NCBI GenBank assembly: GCA_040880235.1
Contig: JBBDIX010000085.1
Coordinates: 1-11,151, forward strand
Origin: JBBDIX01 sp040880235
Lineage (GTDB): Bacteria > Actinomycetota > Nitriliruptoria > Nitriliruptorales > Nitriliruptoraceae
Direction of reading: 5' to 3'
Length of the DNA stretch: 11,151 nt
Shown here: positions 1 through 6,389 of the stretch, in pieces
How the letters are laid out: every line of letters begins with the position of its first letter
Position numbering within the stretch: the first letter of the stretch is position 1
Notes under the pieces: generated by a model
Database searches by the model: none
The model's input: only the letters and a program-made list of their open reading frames with translations
What the model was told of the DNA's origin: nothing
Translations under genes and position numbers: made by a program

Positions 1-617
1 ATGTACTTGGTCAGCGAGTGCACGACGATGTCCGCGCCCCACTGGATCGGCTGCATCAGCGCCGGGGTCGGCACCGTGCTGTCGACGATCAGCGGCACCC
101 CGTGGGAGTGCGCCATGTCGGCGATCGCCTCGATGTCGGGGATGTTGCCGGCAGGGTTGCCGATCGTCTCGGCGTACACGGCAACGGTCTTCTCGTCGAT
201 GAGGCGTTCGAGCGCCTCGGCGCTGTCGTCGGCGGCGAAGCGCACGTCGATGCCCTGGGCCGGAAGCATGTGGGCGAACAGCGTGTAGGTGCCTCCGTAC
301 AGCTGGGGAACCGACACCACGTTGTTGCCGGCCTGCGCGATGGTCAGGATCGAGTAGTTGATCGCCGCGCTGCCCGCACTGGTCGCGAGCGCCGCGATGC
401 CTCCCTCGAGCGCGGCGACGCGCTTCTCCAGCACGTCCTGCGTCGGGTTCATGATCCGCGTGTAGATGTTGCCCTCGACGGCGAGGTTGAACAGGTCCGC
501 GCCGTGCTGGGCGTCGTCGAACGCGTACGCGACCGTCTGGTAGATCGGCGTGGCGACCGACTTCGTGGTGGGGTCGGGTGTCTGTCCTGCATGTACGGCG
601 AGTGTCTCCGGGTGCAC
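1..617 (-). CDS. metY: O-acetyl/O-succinylhomoserine sulfhydrylase (MetY), N-terminal half, cut by window edge
   Basis: A PLP enzyme of the Cys/Met-metabolism family that would replace the acyl group of activated homoserine with sulfide, giving homocysteine in the cytoplasm. I translated 205 codons by hand. It opens HPETLAVHAGQTPDPTT, then has YTR (52-54) and NPTQDVLEKR typical of the MetY branch, phosphate-binding SAGSAA (80-85), cofactor-stacking Tyr107 in LYGGT, ETIGNP (150-155), Asp179 for the pyridine nitrogen, and SLTK with Schiff-base Lys204. The gene leaves the window two codons later, so about half of a usual ~430-residue protein is visible. The start is GTG at 615-617: an in-frame TGA lies two codons upstream (621-623), and AAGGA sits 6 nt ahead. 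It follows metA by 70 bp, which supports direct sulfhydrylation. Cystathionine gamma-synthase or methionine gamma-lyase is less likely given the N-terminal motif set. Confidence 0.93.
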   Translation of the reverse strand, partial: MHPETLAVHAGQTPDPTTKSVATPIYQTVAYAFDDAQHGADLFNLAVEGNIYTRIMNPTQDVLEKRVAALEGGIAALATSAGSAAINYSILTIAQAGNNVVSVPQLYGGTYTLFAHMLPAQGIDVRFAADDSAEALERLIDEKTVAVYAETIGNPAGNIPDIEAIADMAHSHGVPLIVDSTVPTPALMQPIQWGADIVVHSLTKY

Positions 618-623
618 GGGTCA

Positions 624-628
624 TCCTT
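624..628 (-). promoter_or_regulatory. Ribosome binding site of metY
   Basis: AAGGA on the minus strand lies 6 nt before the GTG at 617. With the in-frame stop just upstream of that GTG, it fixes the metY start. Confidence 0.6.
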
Positions 629-687
629 CGGTCGTGGTGTGACGGGTCGGGGTCGGTCAGGTGGGTGTCGGTCGGGCGTCCGTGGGA

Positions 688-1758
688 TCAGCGCAACGAG
701 GCGAGCGGATCACCGGGATCGATCCCCGGCATGAACGCGACACCCCGCTGCACGTGCGTGAGGCGGTAGATGAGCCCCAGCCAGTTGTTGAAGATGGCCT
801 TTCCGGTGTCGCTCCACGTGTCGTCGAGCCAGGGGTTCACCTGCGCCTCGGGAAACGGTGGTGCCGGCGCGCCGCGCTGCACGGCGGCGATGGCCACCTC
901 GAGATGGTCCCGCACGAGTCGCGACGGTTCGGGCCGCAGGTAGTGCTCGGGCATCGGCGGGATCGCGTCGAGCGCGCCGTGCAGGTAGCGCTCCAGTTCG
1001 CGCTTGTACTCCTTGAGCAGACTGTTGGCGTCGTACTCTGGGTGTCCCTGGAGGAACACCATCCGCACGCCGTCGCCACTCGTCCCCAGGTGGAAGTCCC
1101 CCTCGGAGCTCTCGATCAGCACGCGGAGGCCCGCCCCGCGCAACTGCGCCGAGGTCACCTCGTTCCAGCGCGAGTGCGGTACGTCGAAGCGGGTGTTGGT
1201 CCCGTGCAGCAACGGGTGACTCGTGTCGACGGCACGATGTTCGAACACGCCCCACCGCTTGCCGAGCAGCGGACGCCGATGGACCCCGTGCTGGAGCTGC
1301 ACGAGCGCGTGGGTCGCGAGACACGAGCACAGCACGGAGGTCACGTTCTCCGACGCCCACTCCACCACCGCGCGCAGCGGGTCCCAGAACGCCTCCAGGT
1401 CGAGGCTTGGATTCGTGACGTTGGCGCCGGAGATGATCAGTCCGTCCAGACCTTCCTCACGCAGCTGGTCGAACGTCTCGTAGTGCTCGTCGATGTAGGC
1501 CTGCGTCGGGGCCGTGCGAGCCAGGCCGGGCACCGTGAACGGGTGCACGTAGATCTGCACGATCTGGTTCGCGCTGCCCAGCAGGCGCATGTACTGGTGC
1601 TCGGTCACCCGCAGCGCTGCATCAGGCATCATGTTGAGCAGGCCGATGTGCAGTTCTCGGATGTCCTGCCGCAGAGCGTCGTCCAGGGTCACGATCTGTT
1701 CACCCCGTGCGCGGAGTTCCGCGAACGTGGGCAGTGACGAGTGGGCGACGACGGGCAC
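688..1758 (-). CDS. metA: Homoserine O-acyltransferase, MetA (HTS) family, divergent
   Basis: 356 residues. Activates the hydroxyl of homoserine with an acyl-CoA, the first committed step to methionine, in the cytoplasm. Family signs: LNMMPDAALRVTEHQYMRLL (41-60) near the N-terminus, the nucleophile in CLATHA (Cys146, with a second cysteine at 144), and QGHPEY (237-242) carrying catalytic His239 and Glu241. Arg253 fits the conserved substrate-binding arginine. The length exceeds the E. coli enzyme (309 aa) because of a C-terminal extension from about 265 on. In the stretch SGANVTNP the residue aligned with position 111, which separates acetyl-CoA (Glu) from succinyl-CoA (Gly) enzymes, is Thr115, so the acyl donor cannot be read off. 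The start is GTG at 1756-1758: an in-frame TGA lies 11 codons upstream (1789-1791) with no other start between, and GGGAG sits about 9 nt ahead. It is followed by metY, so the product probably feeds direct sulfhydrylation. Most well-known actinobacteria use the unrelated MetX for this step. Confidence 0.9.
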   Translation of the reverse strand: MPVVAHSSLPTFAELRARGEQIVTLDDALRQDIRELHIGLLNMMPDAALRVTEHQYMRLLGSANQIVQIYVHPFTVPGLARTAPTQAYIDEHYETFDQLREEGLDGLIISGANVTNPSLDLEAFWDPLRAVVEWASENVTSVLCSCLATHALVQLQHGVHRRPLLGKRWGVFEHRAVDTSHPLLHGTNTRFDVPHSRWNEVTSAQLRGAGLRVLIESSEGDFHLGTSGDGVRMVFLQGHPEYDANSLLKEYKRELERYLHGALDAIPPMPEHYLRPEPSRLVRDHLEVAIAAVQRGAPAPPFPEAQVNPWLDDTWSDTGKAIFNNWLGLIYRLTHVQRGVAFMPGIDPGDPLASLR

Positions 1759-1785
1759 GGAGGATGACTCCCAGATGGGCTCGCT

Positions 1786-1817
1786 GCGTCACGGGACGCT
1801 AGCGGCGGTCACCCGTG
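1786..1817 (-). repeat. Inverted repeats in the metA leader/promoter region
   Basis: Two mutually exclusive pairings are visible in the 114-bp gap. GCGTC (1795-1799) can pair with GACGC (1786-1790) around a 4-nt CCGT loop. Alternatively CACGGG (1812-1817) can pair with CCCGTG (1790-1795). No T-run follows, so this is not a simple terminator. It may be an operator or leader structure, or chance in GC-rich DNA. Confidence 0.3.
1796..1801 (-). promoter_or_regulatory. Possible -10 element upstream of metA
   Basis: TAGCGT (pattern TANNNT), 37 bp upstream of the metA GTG and after the stop of the upstream gene. No recognisable -35 hexamer sits at 16-18 bp. It resembles TAGCAT elements in front of rpe and metK in this window. 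Predicted from pattern only. Confidence 0.35.
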
Positions 1818-1872
1818 TCGCGCGCACGCCCGAGGGAAACGGTGCAGACCGCGGGGCGGCACGCGTGCGTCC

Positions 1873-2805
1873 TCACACCGTGGTCTGCCGGCGATCATGG
1901 GCCCAGGACGACCTGGTCTGCACCCGATGCTTGACGTACTGCTTGACCTCGGTCGCCGCAGAGACGAGTTCCGCCACGTGGGTTGCCGACCCCTCCCAAC
2001 TCGCCGCGATCCCGATCGACAGGGTGAGGAACCCGAAGCTGTGAGCGGTCCCGGTCCGGTCCGTGATCTCGATCCCCCCGCGTGCGCGGTCGGCCGCGTC
2101 GTACCGGTCGCCCACCTGCTCGTCGAAGCTCTCACACACCCGGCGAGCCACCTCGTCGGCGGCCTCCGGGGCCACGATGAGCACGAAGTCGTCCCCTCCG
2201 ACGTGTCCGACGAACGCCTGGTCCGACTCCTCCGCCACCCGGGCCAGCAGTTCCCCGAGCATCCGGAGGACCTCGTCGCCTCGCAGGAACCCGTAGTGGT
2301 CGTTGTAGGGCTTGAAGCCGTCGATGTCCACGTACAACAGCGCGGCGGACTCCCGAGCCGCCACCCGACGAGCGAGCTCGGCCTGGATCGACTCGTTGCC
2401 CGGCAGTCCGGTCAGGGGGTTGAGTGCGCGCTGCTGACTGCCCCGCCGAACCACGGCCTCGATGCGAGCCGTGAGGACCCGGGGATCGAACGGCTTGGCG
2501 ATGTGATCGTCGGCGCCGGCCCGCAGGGCATCGACGGCGTCGTCGGTCTCGGCCCGCGCCGTCAGCATCAGCACCGGCAGGTGGGCGAGCGAGGCATCCT
2601 CACGGAGCGTCGCCAGCATCTGCATGCCGTCCATGCGCGGCATGCTGACGTCGAGCAGCACGGCGTCTGGTCGCTGTGCGTGGGCGACCTCGAGTCCCTC
2701 GACGCCGTCGCACGCCGTGACCACCTCCATGCCCTCGAGTTCGAGCACGATGCGCACGACGGTGCGGATGTCGTCATCGTCGTCGACGACCAGGACCCGG
2801 GTCAT
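1873..2805 (-). CDS. Response regulator with receiver and GGDEF-type (GGDDF) domain
   Basis: 310 residues, predicted cytoplasmic, no membrane segment. The N-terminal receiver domain (about 1-120) has the acidic pocket in VVDDDDD (6-12), phospho-acceptor Asp52 in LLDVSMP, Thr82 and Lys104 in KPF. A GGDEF-type domain follows (about 126-300): NPLTGLPGN (129-137), DIDGFKPYND (160-169) with metal- and substrate-site residues, the signature as GGDDF (203-207), and LTLSIGIA (261-268). The catalytic acidic third position is kept (Asp205), but the usual Glu of GG(D/E)EF is Asp206. The c-di-GMP inhibitory RxxD is absent: Ser and Ala occupy those places. The C-terminus reads EVKQYVKHR then SSWAHDRR, not the usual AD..LY.AK ending. 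It may be a diguanylate cyclase without product inhibition, or a nucleotide-binding effector. Its ATG (2803-2805) overlaps the rpe stop as ATGA, implying translational coupling. No sensor kinase is in the window. Confidence 0.9.
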   Translation of the reverse strand: MTRVLVVDDDDDIRTVVRIVLELEGMEVVTACDGVEGLEVAHAQRPDAVLLDVSMPRMDGMQMLATLREDASLAHLPVLMLTARAETDDAVDALRAGADDHIAKPFDPRVLTARIEAVVRRGSQQRALNPLTGLPGNESIQAELARRVAARESAALLYVDIDGFKPYNDHYGFLRGDEVLRMLGELLARVAEESDQAFVGHVGGDDFVLIVAPEAADEVARRVCESFDEQVGDRYDAADRARGGIEITDRTGTAHSFGFLTLSIGIAASWEGSATHVAELVSAATEVKQYVKHRVQTRSSWAHDRRQTTV

Positions 2806-3479
2806 CTCCGGTCCGCCTGCGCCGCCTCGGCGAGGGCGTGCAGCTCGCGGCAGCGGGCACCACGGTCCTCGCCGCCGAACACCGCGGATCCGGCGACGAA
2901 CGTGTCCGCCCCGGCCCGGGCGGCCGCGTCGATGGTGCCACGAGCGATCCCGCCGTCCACCTGGATCCTGAATCGCAGGCCACGTTCGTCACGCAGCCGG
3001 ACGGCCTCGGTGACCTTGGAGAGCGCGTCGGGGATGAGCGCCTGCCCCCCGAATCCCGGCTCGACGGTCATCACCAGCAGCATGTCCACGTCCGCGAGCA
3101 GTTCGTCGACCATGGACACCGGGTGTGCCGGCCTGATCGCGACCCCGACCAGTCCCCCTCGTTCGTGCAGGTCGTGCACCAGGGAGAGCGGGTCGTCGTC
3201 GACCTCGGGATGGAACGTGACCGACTCTGCCCCGGCCTCCAGGAACTGCGGCGCGTAGGTCCGCGGGTCCATGATCATGAGGTGGCAGTCGAGCAGACGG
3301 TCAGTGGTGGGCCGGATCGAACGCACGATCGGTGGACCGAGGGTGATGTTGGGGACGTAGTGACCGTCCATGACGTCGACGTGGATCATGTCCACGTCGT
3401 CGGCGACGGTGGCGATCTCGTCCGCCAGACGGGAGAAGTCCGCCGACAGGATCGACGGTGCGATGCGGGTCTCCCACAT
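2802..3479 (-). CDS. rpe: Ribulose-phosphate 3-epimerase
   Basis: 225 residues, the usual size for this TIM-barrel enzyme. It interconverts D-ribulose 5-phosphate and D-xylulose 5-phosphate in the non-oxidative pentose phosphate pathway. Strand 1 is IAPSILSADF (6-15). Metal ligands match the family: His33 and Asp35 in HVDVMDGHYVPN, His66 in DCHLMI and Asp175 in VDGGI; Asp35 and Asp175 are the acid/base pair. The phosphate-binding parts are VEPGFGGQ (139-146), VDGG and FVAGSAVF (194-201). The ATG start is backed by AGGAGGA 8 nt upstream and lies directly before the conserved first strand. The gene is 42 bp after rsmB, an order also found in M. tuberculosis, and overlaps the next gene by 4 bp. 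Confidence 0.97.
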   Translation of the reverse strand: MWETRIAPSILSADFSRLADEIATVADDVDMIHVDVMDGHYVPNITLGPPIVRSIRPTTDRLLDCHLMIMDPRTYAPQFLEAGAESVTFHPEVDDDPLSLVHDLHERGGLVGVAIRPAHPVSMVDELLADVDMLLVMTVEPGFGGQALIPDALSKVTEAVRLRDERGLRFRIQVDGGIARGTIDAAARAGADTFVAGSAVFGGEDRGARCRELHALAEAAQADRR

Positions 3480-3487
3480 GAAGGGCG

Positions 3488-3494
3488 TCCTCCT
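3488..3494 (-). promoter_or_regulatory. Strong ribosome binding site of rpe
   Basis: AGGAGGA, 8 nt before the rpe ATG. It is one of the strongest Shine-Dalgarno matches in the window and suggests efficient independent initiation despite the short gap to rsmB. Confidence 0.7.
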
Positions 3495-3504
3495 GCCACG
3501 TTCG

Positions 3505-3510
3505 ATGCTA
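3505..3510 (-). promoter_or_regulatory. Possible -10 element upstream of rpe
   Basis: TAGCAT (within TTAGCATCG) sits 25 bp upstream of the rpe ATG, in the 42-bp gap after rsmB. At 17-bp spacing upstream, inside the rsmB 3' end, is GGAACA, a poor -35 match. It could make rpe and the GGDDF gene a separate transcription unit. Pattern-based only. Confidence 0.35.
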
Positions 3511-3521
3511 ACGGGTGACGA

Positions 3522-4814
3522 TCACCGTGTTCCGCTGGTGGCGGCCCGTGACCACCGGGCGATGAACATCCCGTCGGTCGCGTGCTCGTCGGGCAGGAGC
3601 TGGACCCGGTCCTCGCGTTCGAGGCCCGGAAGGTGTCGGTCGGCCACCTCGACGGTCTCTGGAGCGGTCCACGTGCACACCGAGTAGACGAGCCGCCCTC
3701 CCGGTGCCACGTGTCGAGCGGCCGCATCGAGCAGGCGACGCTGCAGGGTCGCGAGTTCTTCGACGTCCGTCGGATGGCGGCGCCAACGGACCTCGGGCCG
3801 TCGTCGGCCCGTACCGAGCCCCGTGCAGGGCGCATCGAGCAGGACGACGTCGTGGTCGCCCAGCGCCACCTCGCCCGCGTCGGCCACGTGGACGTCCACC
3901 GCGAGGCCCTGCAACCGTGCCGAGTCCTCGACCATCGCTGCTCGGCGAGCGTTCGACTCCACGGCGGTCACCCGACCCTCAGTCCCGGCAACGAGCGCGA
4001 GCAGCGTCGCCTTGCCCCCCGGGCCTGCGCACAGGTCGAGCACGCGATCTCCCGATCGCACGCCCGTGGCCTCCACGACGAGCTGCGAGGCCTCGTCCTG
4101 GACCACGGCCCGGCCCGTACGCACCGCCTCGAGCCTGCCGGGGTCGACGCCGGGTGCGCGGACCGACCACGGCGTGATGCCTCGGGTGGCCGACACGCCC
4201 TGCGCGACCAGTTCCTCGACGAGTCCGTCCACGTCACGGTTGACGCGCAGCGTCACCCCTGGCGCGTCGTTGTCCGCCGCAAGGATCCGTTCCGTGCGGT
4301 CGAGCCCGTGCATCGTGACCAGGCCGTCGACGATCCAGCGGGGATGCCCGGTCACGTGGGCGAGCCGCTCCGCCTCGTCCTCGATGCCGGCCACGATCGG
4401 GTCGCCCCCGCGCACCAGCGTGCGCAGCACACCGTTGACGAATCCCGCAGCGCCGTCGGCCCGCGCCTCGGGCACCACCTCCCGAGCGAGCCGCACCGAG
4501 GTGTCGACCGCTGCACGCGGCTCGACCCGTGACCGCAGCACCTGTGTCGCGCCCAGTCGAAGCACGAGCAGCAGGTCCGTCTCGATGTCGTCGAGCGATC
4601 GGCGCACCAGTTGCCCGAGCACTCGGTCCACGGTGCCCTTCCACCGCAGCGTCTCGTAGGCCAGGTTGCTGGCGAACGCACGGTCCCTGGCCTCGTGCAG
4701 CTCCGCCACCGCGTCACGGACCGCGACGTTGGACCAGCGTTCGTCGACCTCCACGGCACGGATCGCCATGAGCGCCGCGCGGCGCGCCTGCACTCCTGCA
4801 GCATCGTCGGTCAT
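3522..4814 (-). CDS. rsmB: 16S rRNA (cytosine-967-C5)-methyltransferase RsmB/Sun
   Basis: 430 residues. Transfers a methyl group from SAM to C5 of a 16S rRNA cytosine (C967 in E. coli). The N-terminal NusB-like RNA-binding part (about 10-140) includes NLAYETLRWKG (50-60). The C-terminal Rossmann methyltransferase part has VLDLCAGPGGKAT (258-270) for SAM binding, LLDAPCTGLGTG (325-336) with Cys330, and LVYSVCTW (375-382) with Cys380, the two-cysteine m5C chemistry. GMFIARW near the end is typical of the family. A longer frame runs 45 codons further upstream, but that segment is Arg/Pro-rich and lies over the fmt 3' end; MTDDAAGV at 4812-4814 overlaps the fmt TGA as ATGA and gives the normal family length. 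In M. tuberculosis this gene (fmu) also lies between fmt and rpe. Confidence 0.96.
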   Translation of the reverse strand: MTDDAAGVQARRAALMAIRAVEVDERWSNVAVRDAVAELHEARDRAFASNLAYETLRWKGTVDRVLGQLVRRSLDDIETDLLLVLRLGATQVLRSRVEPRAAVDTSVRLAREVVPEARADGAAGFVNGVLRTLVRGGDPIVAGIEDEAERLAHVTGHPRWIVDGLVTMHGLDRTERILAADNDAPGVTLRVNRDVDGLVEELVAQGVSATRGITPWSVRAPGVDPGRLEAVRTGRAVVQDEASQLVVEATGVRSGDRVLDLCAGPGGKATLLALVAGTEGRVTAVESNARRAAMVEDSARLQGLAVDVHVADAGEVALGDHDVVLLDAPCTGLGTGRRRPEVRWRRHPTDVEELATLQRRLLDAAARHVAPGGRLVYSVCTWTAPETVEVADRHLPGLEREDRVQLLPDEHATDGMFIARWSRAATSGTR

Positions 4815-5782
4815 CGGTCGCCCTCGGAACCGCAGCCCAGAACCTCGCCGCGCTGCGGGTCGTGACCATTGAGGAATGCGTTCACGCCCACCACGCGGCG
4901 CCCTGCGACCTGCACGCGCAGAAGGTCGAGCACGCGTCCGTCCCCACACGCGACGGCGAGCTGGCCCCGGGTGCGCTCGACGATCGAACCGGGCACGAGG
5001 GCCTCCGGAGAGGCGCCCGTCGACGAGTCCTGTGCGTCCGCGTCGACCGCGGACAGCACCCGCAGACCCTCACCACGAAACGACGTGGTCGCACCCGGCC
5101 GTGGCGCCGCACTGCGGACCAGGCGTGAGATCTCCATGGCAGGCCGCGTCCAGTCGATCACCACGTCGGCACGTTCGATCCGCGGCGCCAGCGTCACCCC
5201 CGCCTCCGGCTGGGACACCGGTACGACGCCCGCGTCGAGGTCGACCAGTGCATCGGCGAGTTCGTCCGCGCCGATCGTCGCCAGTCGGTCGAGCAGCGAA
5301 CCCGCGTCATCGTCCTCGCTGATCGCCACCGAGCGCTGTCGAAGGATCGGGCCGGTGTCCATGCCCTCGTCGAGCCGGAACACCGTGACCCCGGTGGTCG
5401 TGTCCCCCGCGCGCAGCGCATGCTGCACCGGTGCGGCCCCTCGCCACCGCGGGAGCAGGGAGAAGTGCAGGTTGACGAAACCCAGTCGTGTCGCCGCGAG
5501 CACCTCGGCCGGCAGGATCGAGCCGTACGCGACCACCGCACAGGCATCGAGTCCACGTGGGCCGAGCTCCGGGAGGAGGTCGCGCGCACGGTCGGGTTGG
5601 AGCACGTCGATGGCCCGGGCCTCGGCCTCGACCTTCACGGCGGATGCCACCAGGCGTCGACCGCGACCTGCGGGACGGTCGGGGTTCGTGACGACGACCT
5701 CGACGTCGATCCGAGGATCCTCGACGAGGCGTCGCAGCGCGACCACCGCAACCTCGGGCGTCCCGAGGAATCCGATCCGCAT
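4811..5782 (-). CDS. fmt: Methionyl-tRNA formyltransferase
   Basis: 323 residues, normal for Fmt. Formylates the amino group of initiator Met-tRNA using 10-formyl-tetrahydrofolate. It begins MRIGFLGTPEVAV, has PDRPAGRG (35-42), and the catalytic motif NLHFSLLPRWRGAAPVQ (104-120) with Asn104 and His106; the third catalytic residue is Asp142 in EGMDTGPI. The C-terminal tRNA-binding OB-like part covers about 205-323. Phe107, between the active-site His and Ser, replaces the Gly or Ala of other phyla; as I recall, actinobacterial Fmt shares this Phe. The start ATG lies 2 bp after the def stop; a longer in-frame extension upstream is a shadow of def and priA. The stop overlaps rsmB by 4 bp. The spacing suggests coupled translation of def, fmt and rsmB. 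Confidence 0.97.
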   Translation of the reverse strand: MRIGFLGTPEVAVVALRRLVEDPRIDVEVVVTNPDRPAGRGRRLVASAVKVEAEARAIDVLQPDRARDLLPELGPRGLDACAVVAYGSILPAEVLAATRLGFVNLHFSLLPRWRGAAPVQHALRAGDTTTGVTVFRLDEGMDTGPILRQRSVAISEDDDAGSLLDRLATIGADELADALVDLDAGVVPVSQPEAGVTLAPRIERADVVIDWTRPAMEISRLVRSAAPRPGATTSFRGEGLRVLSAVDADAQDSSTGASPEALVPGSIVERTRGQLAVACGDGRVLDLLRVQVAGRRVVGVNAFLNGHDPQRGEVLGCGSEGDR

Positions 5783-5784
5783 GA

Positions 5785-6345
5785 TCAGCCCATGCCGCCG
5801 AAGAGCAGGCTTCCCGGCCGCGATCCACCCCGGTCCAACCCCTCCTCGAGGCGTCGCACGCGCATGGCCTCCGTCGCTGCGCGGCGGTCGTGGGCGGCGA
5901 GGTGGTCGATGAACAGCACGCCATCGAGGTGGTCCATCTCGTGCAGCCAGACCCGCGCGAGGTGCCCCTCGAACTGGACGGTGTGCTCCTCGCCGTCGAG
6001 GTCCTGGTGACGTACCTCGACACGCAGTGGGCGCTGCAACGGGTAGAACAGACCGGGAAGGGACAGGCAGCCCTCGTCGCCGTCCTGCAGGTCCTCCGAC
6101 GCGTCGACGAGCACCGGGTTGACGACCGCGCCCCCTGACACCGTGTCCTCGTCGTGGGACTCCCAGGTGAAGAGGCGCTTGAGCACCCCGACCTGGTTCG
6201 CCGCGAGCCCCACACCCTCCGCCTCGCGCATGGTCTCGAGCATGTCGTCGGCGAGGCGTCGGAGGTGGCCGTCGAAGTCGTCGACGGTACGGGCACGCTG
6301 CCGCAGGACGGGGTCCCCGAACATGCGGATCTCCAGCAGCCCCAC
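5785..6345 (-). CDS. def: Peptide deformylase
   Basis: 186 residues. A metal-dependent hydrolase that removes the N-formyl group from new polypeptides at the ribosome. All three family motifs are intact: GVGLAANQVG (44-53), EGCLSLPG (91-98) with metal ligand Cys93, and HEMDHLDG (135-142) with ligands His135 and His139 and catalytic Glu136. The Leu in EGCLSLPG is a mild variant of the usual Val or Ile. A short basic then glycine-rich tail follows residue 152. The GTG start at 6343-6345 is chosen because AGGAGGA lies 4 nt ahead and VGLLEIRMFGDPVLR fits the family N-terminus; a 333-codon extension upstream would run across priA. It lies 44 bp after priA and 2 bp before fmt, its functional counterpart. 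Confidence 0.97.
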   Translation of the reverse strand: MGLLEIRMFGDPVLRQRARTVDDFDGHLRRLADDMLETMREAEGVGLAANQVGVLKRLFTWESHDEDTVSGGAVVNPVLVDASEDLQDGDEGCLSLPGLFYPLQRPLRVEVRHQDLDGEEHTVQFEGHLARVWLHEMDHLDGVLFIDHLAAHDRRAATEAMRVRRLEEGLDRGGSRPGSLLFGGMG

Positions 6346-6349
6346 CGCG

Positions 6350-6356
6350 TCCTCCT
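6350..6356 (-). promoter_or_regulatory. Ribosome binding site of def
   Basis: AGGAGGA, 4 nt before GTG 6345. It settles the def start over the much longer open frame upstream. Confidence 0.7.
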
Positions 6357-6389
6357 GGTCTGGTGGAGCAGCGAGGGTACGTCGCGGTC

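Noticed and set aside
661..1737. A 358-codon plus-strand open frame opposite metA
   Set aside because: It mirrors metA almost end to end. MetA has catalytic Cys, His and Glu motifs, while the antisense frame has none I recognise.
1759..1872. A SAM riboswitch upstream of metA
   Set aside because: I looked for SAM-I, SAM-II and SAM-IV core patterns and saw none. If the -10 at 1796 is right, the leader is only about 30 nt.
1897..3258. A 453-codon open frame on the plus strand opposite the GGDDF regulator and rpe
   Set aside because: Both minus-strand genes have full motif sets and coupled starts. The antisense product is low-complexity and runs across two genes.
4815..4949. A 45-codon N-terminal extension of rsmB
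   Set aside because: It is Arg/Pro-rich, lies within fmt, and the ATGA overlap at 4811-4814 gives the normal RsmB N-terminus.
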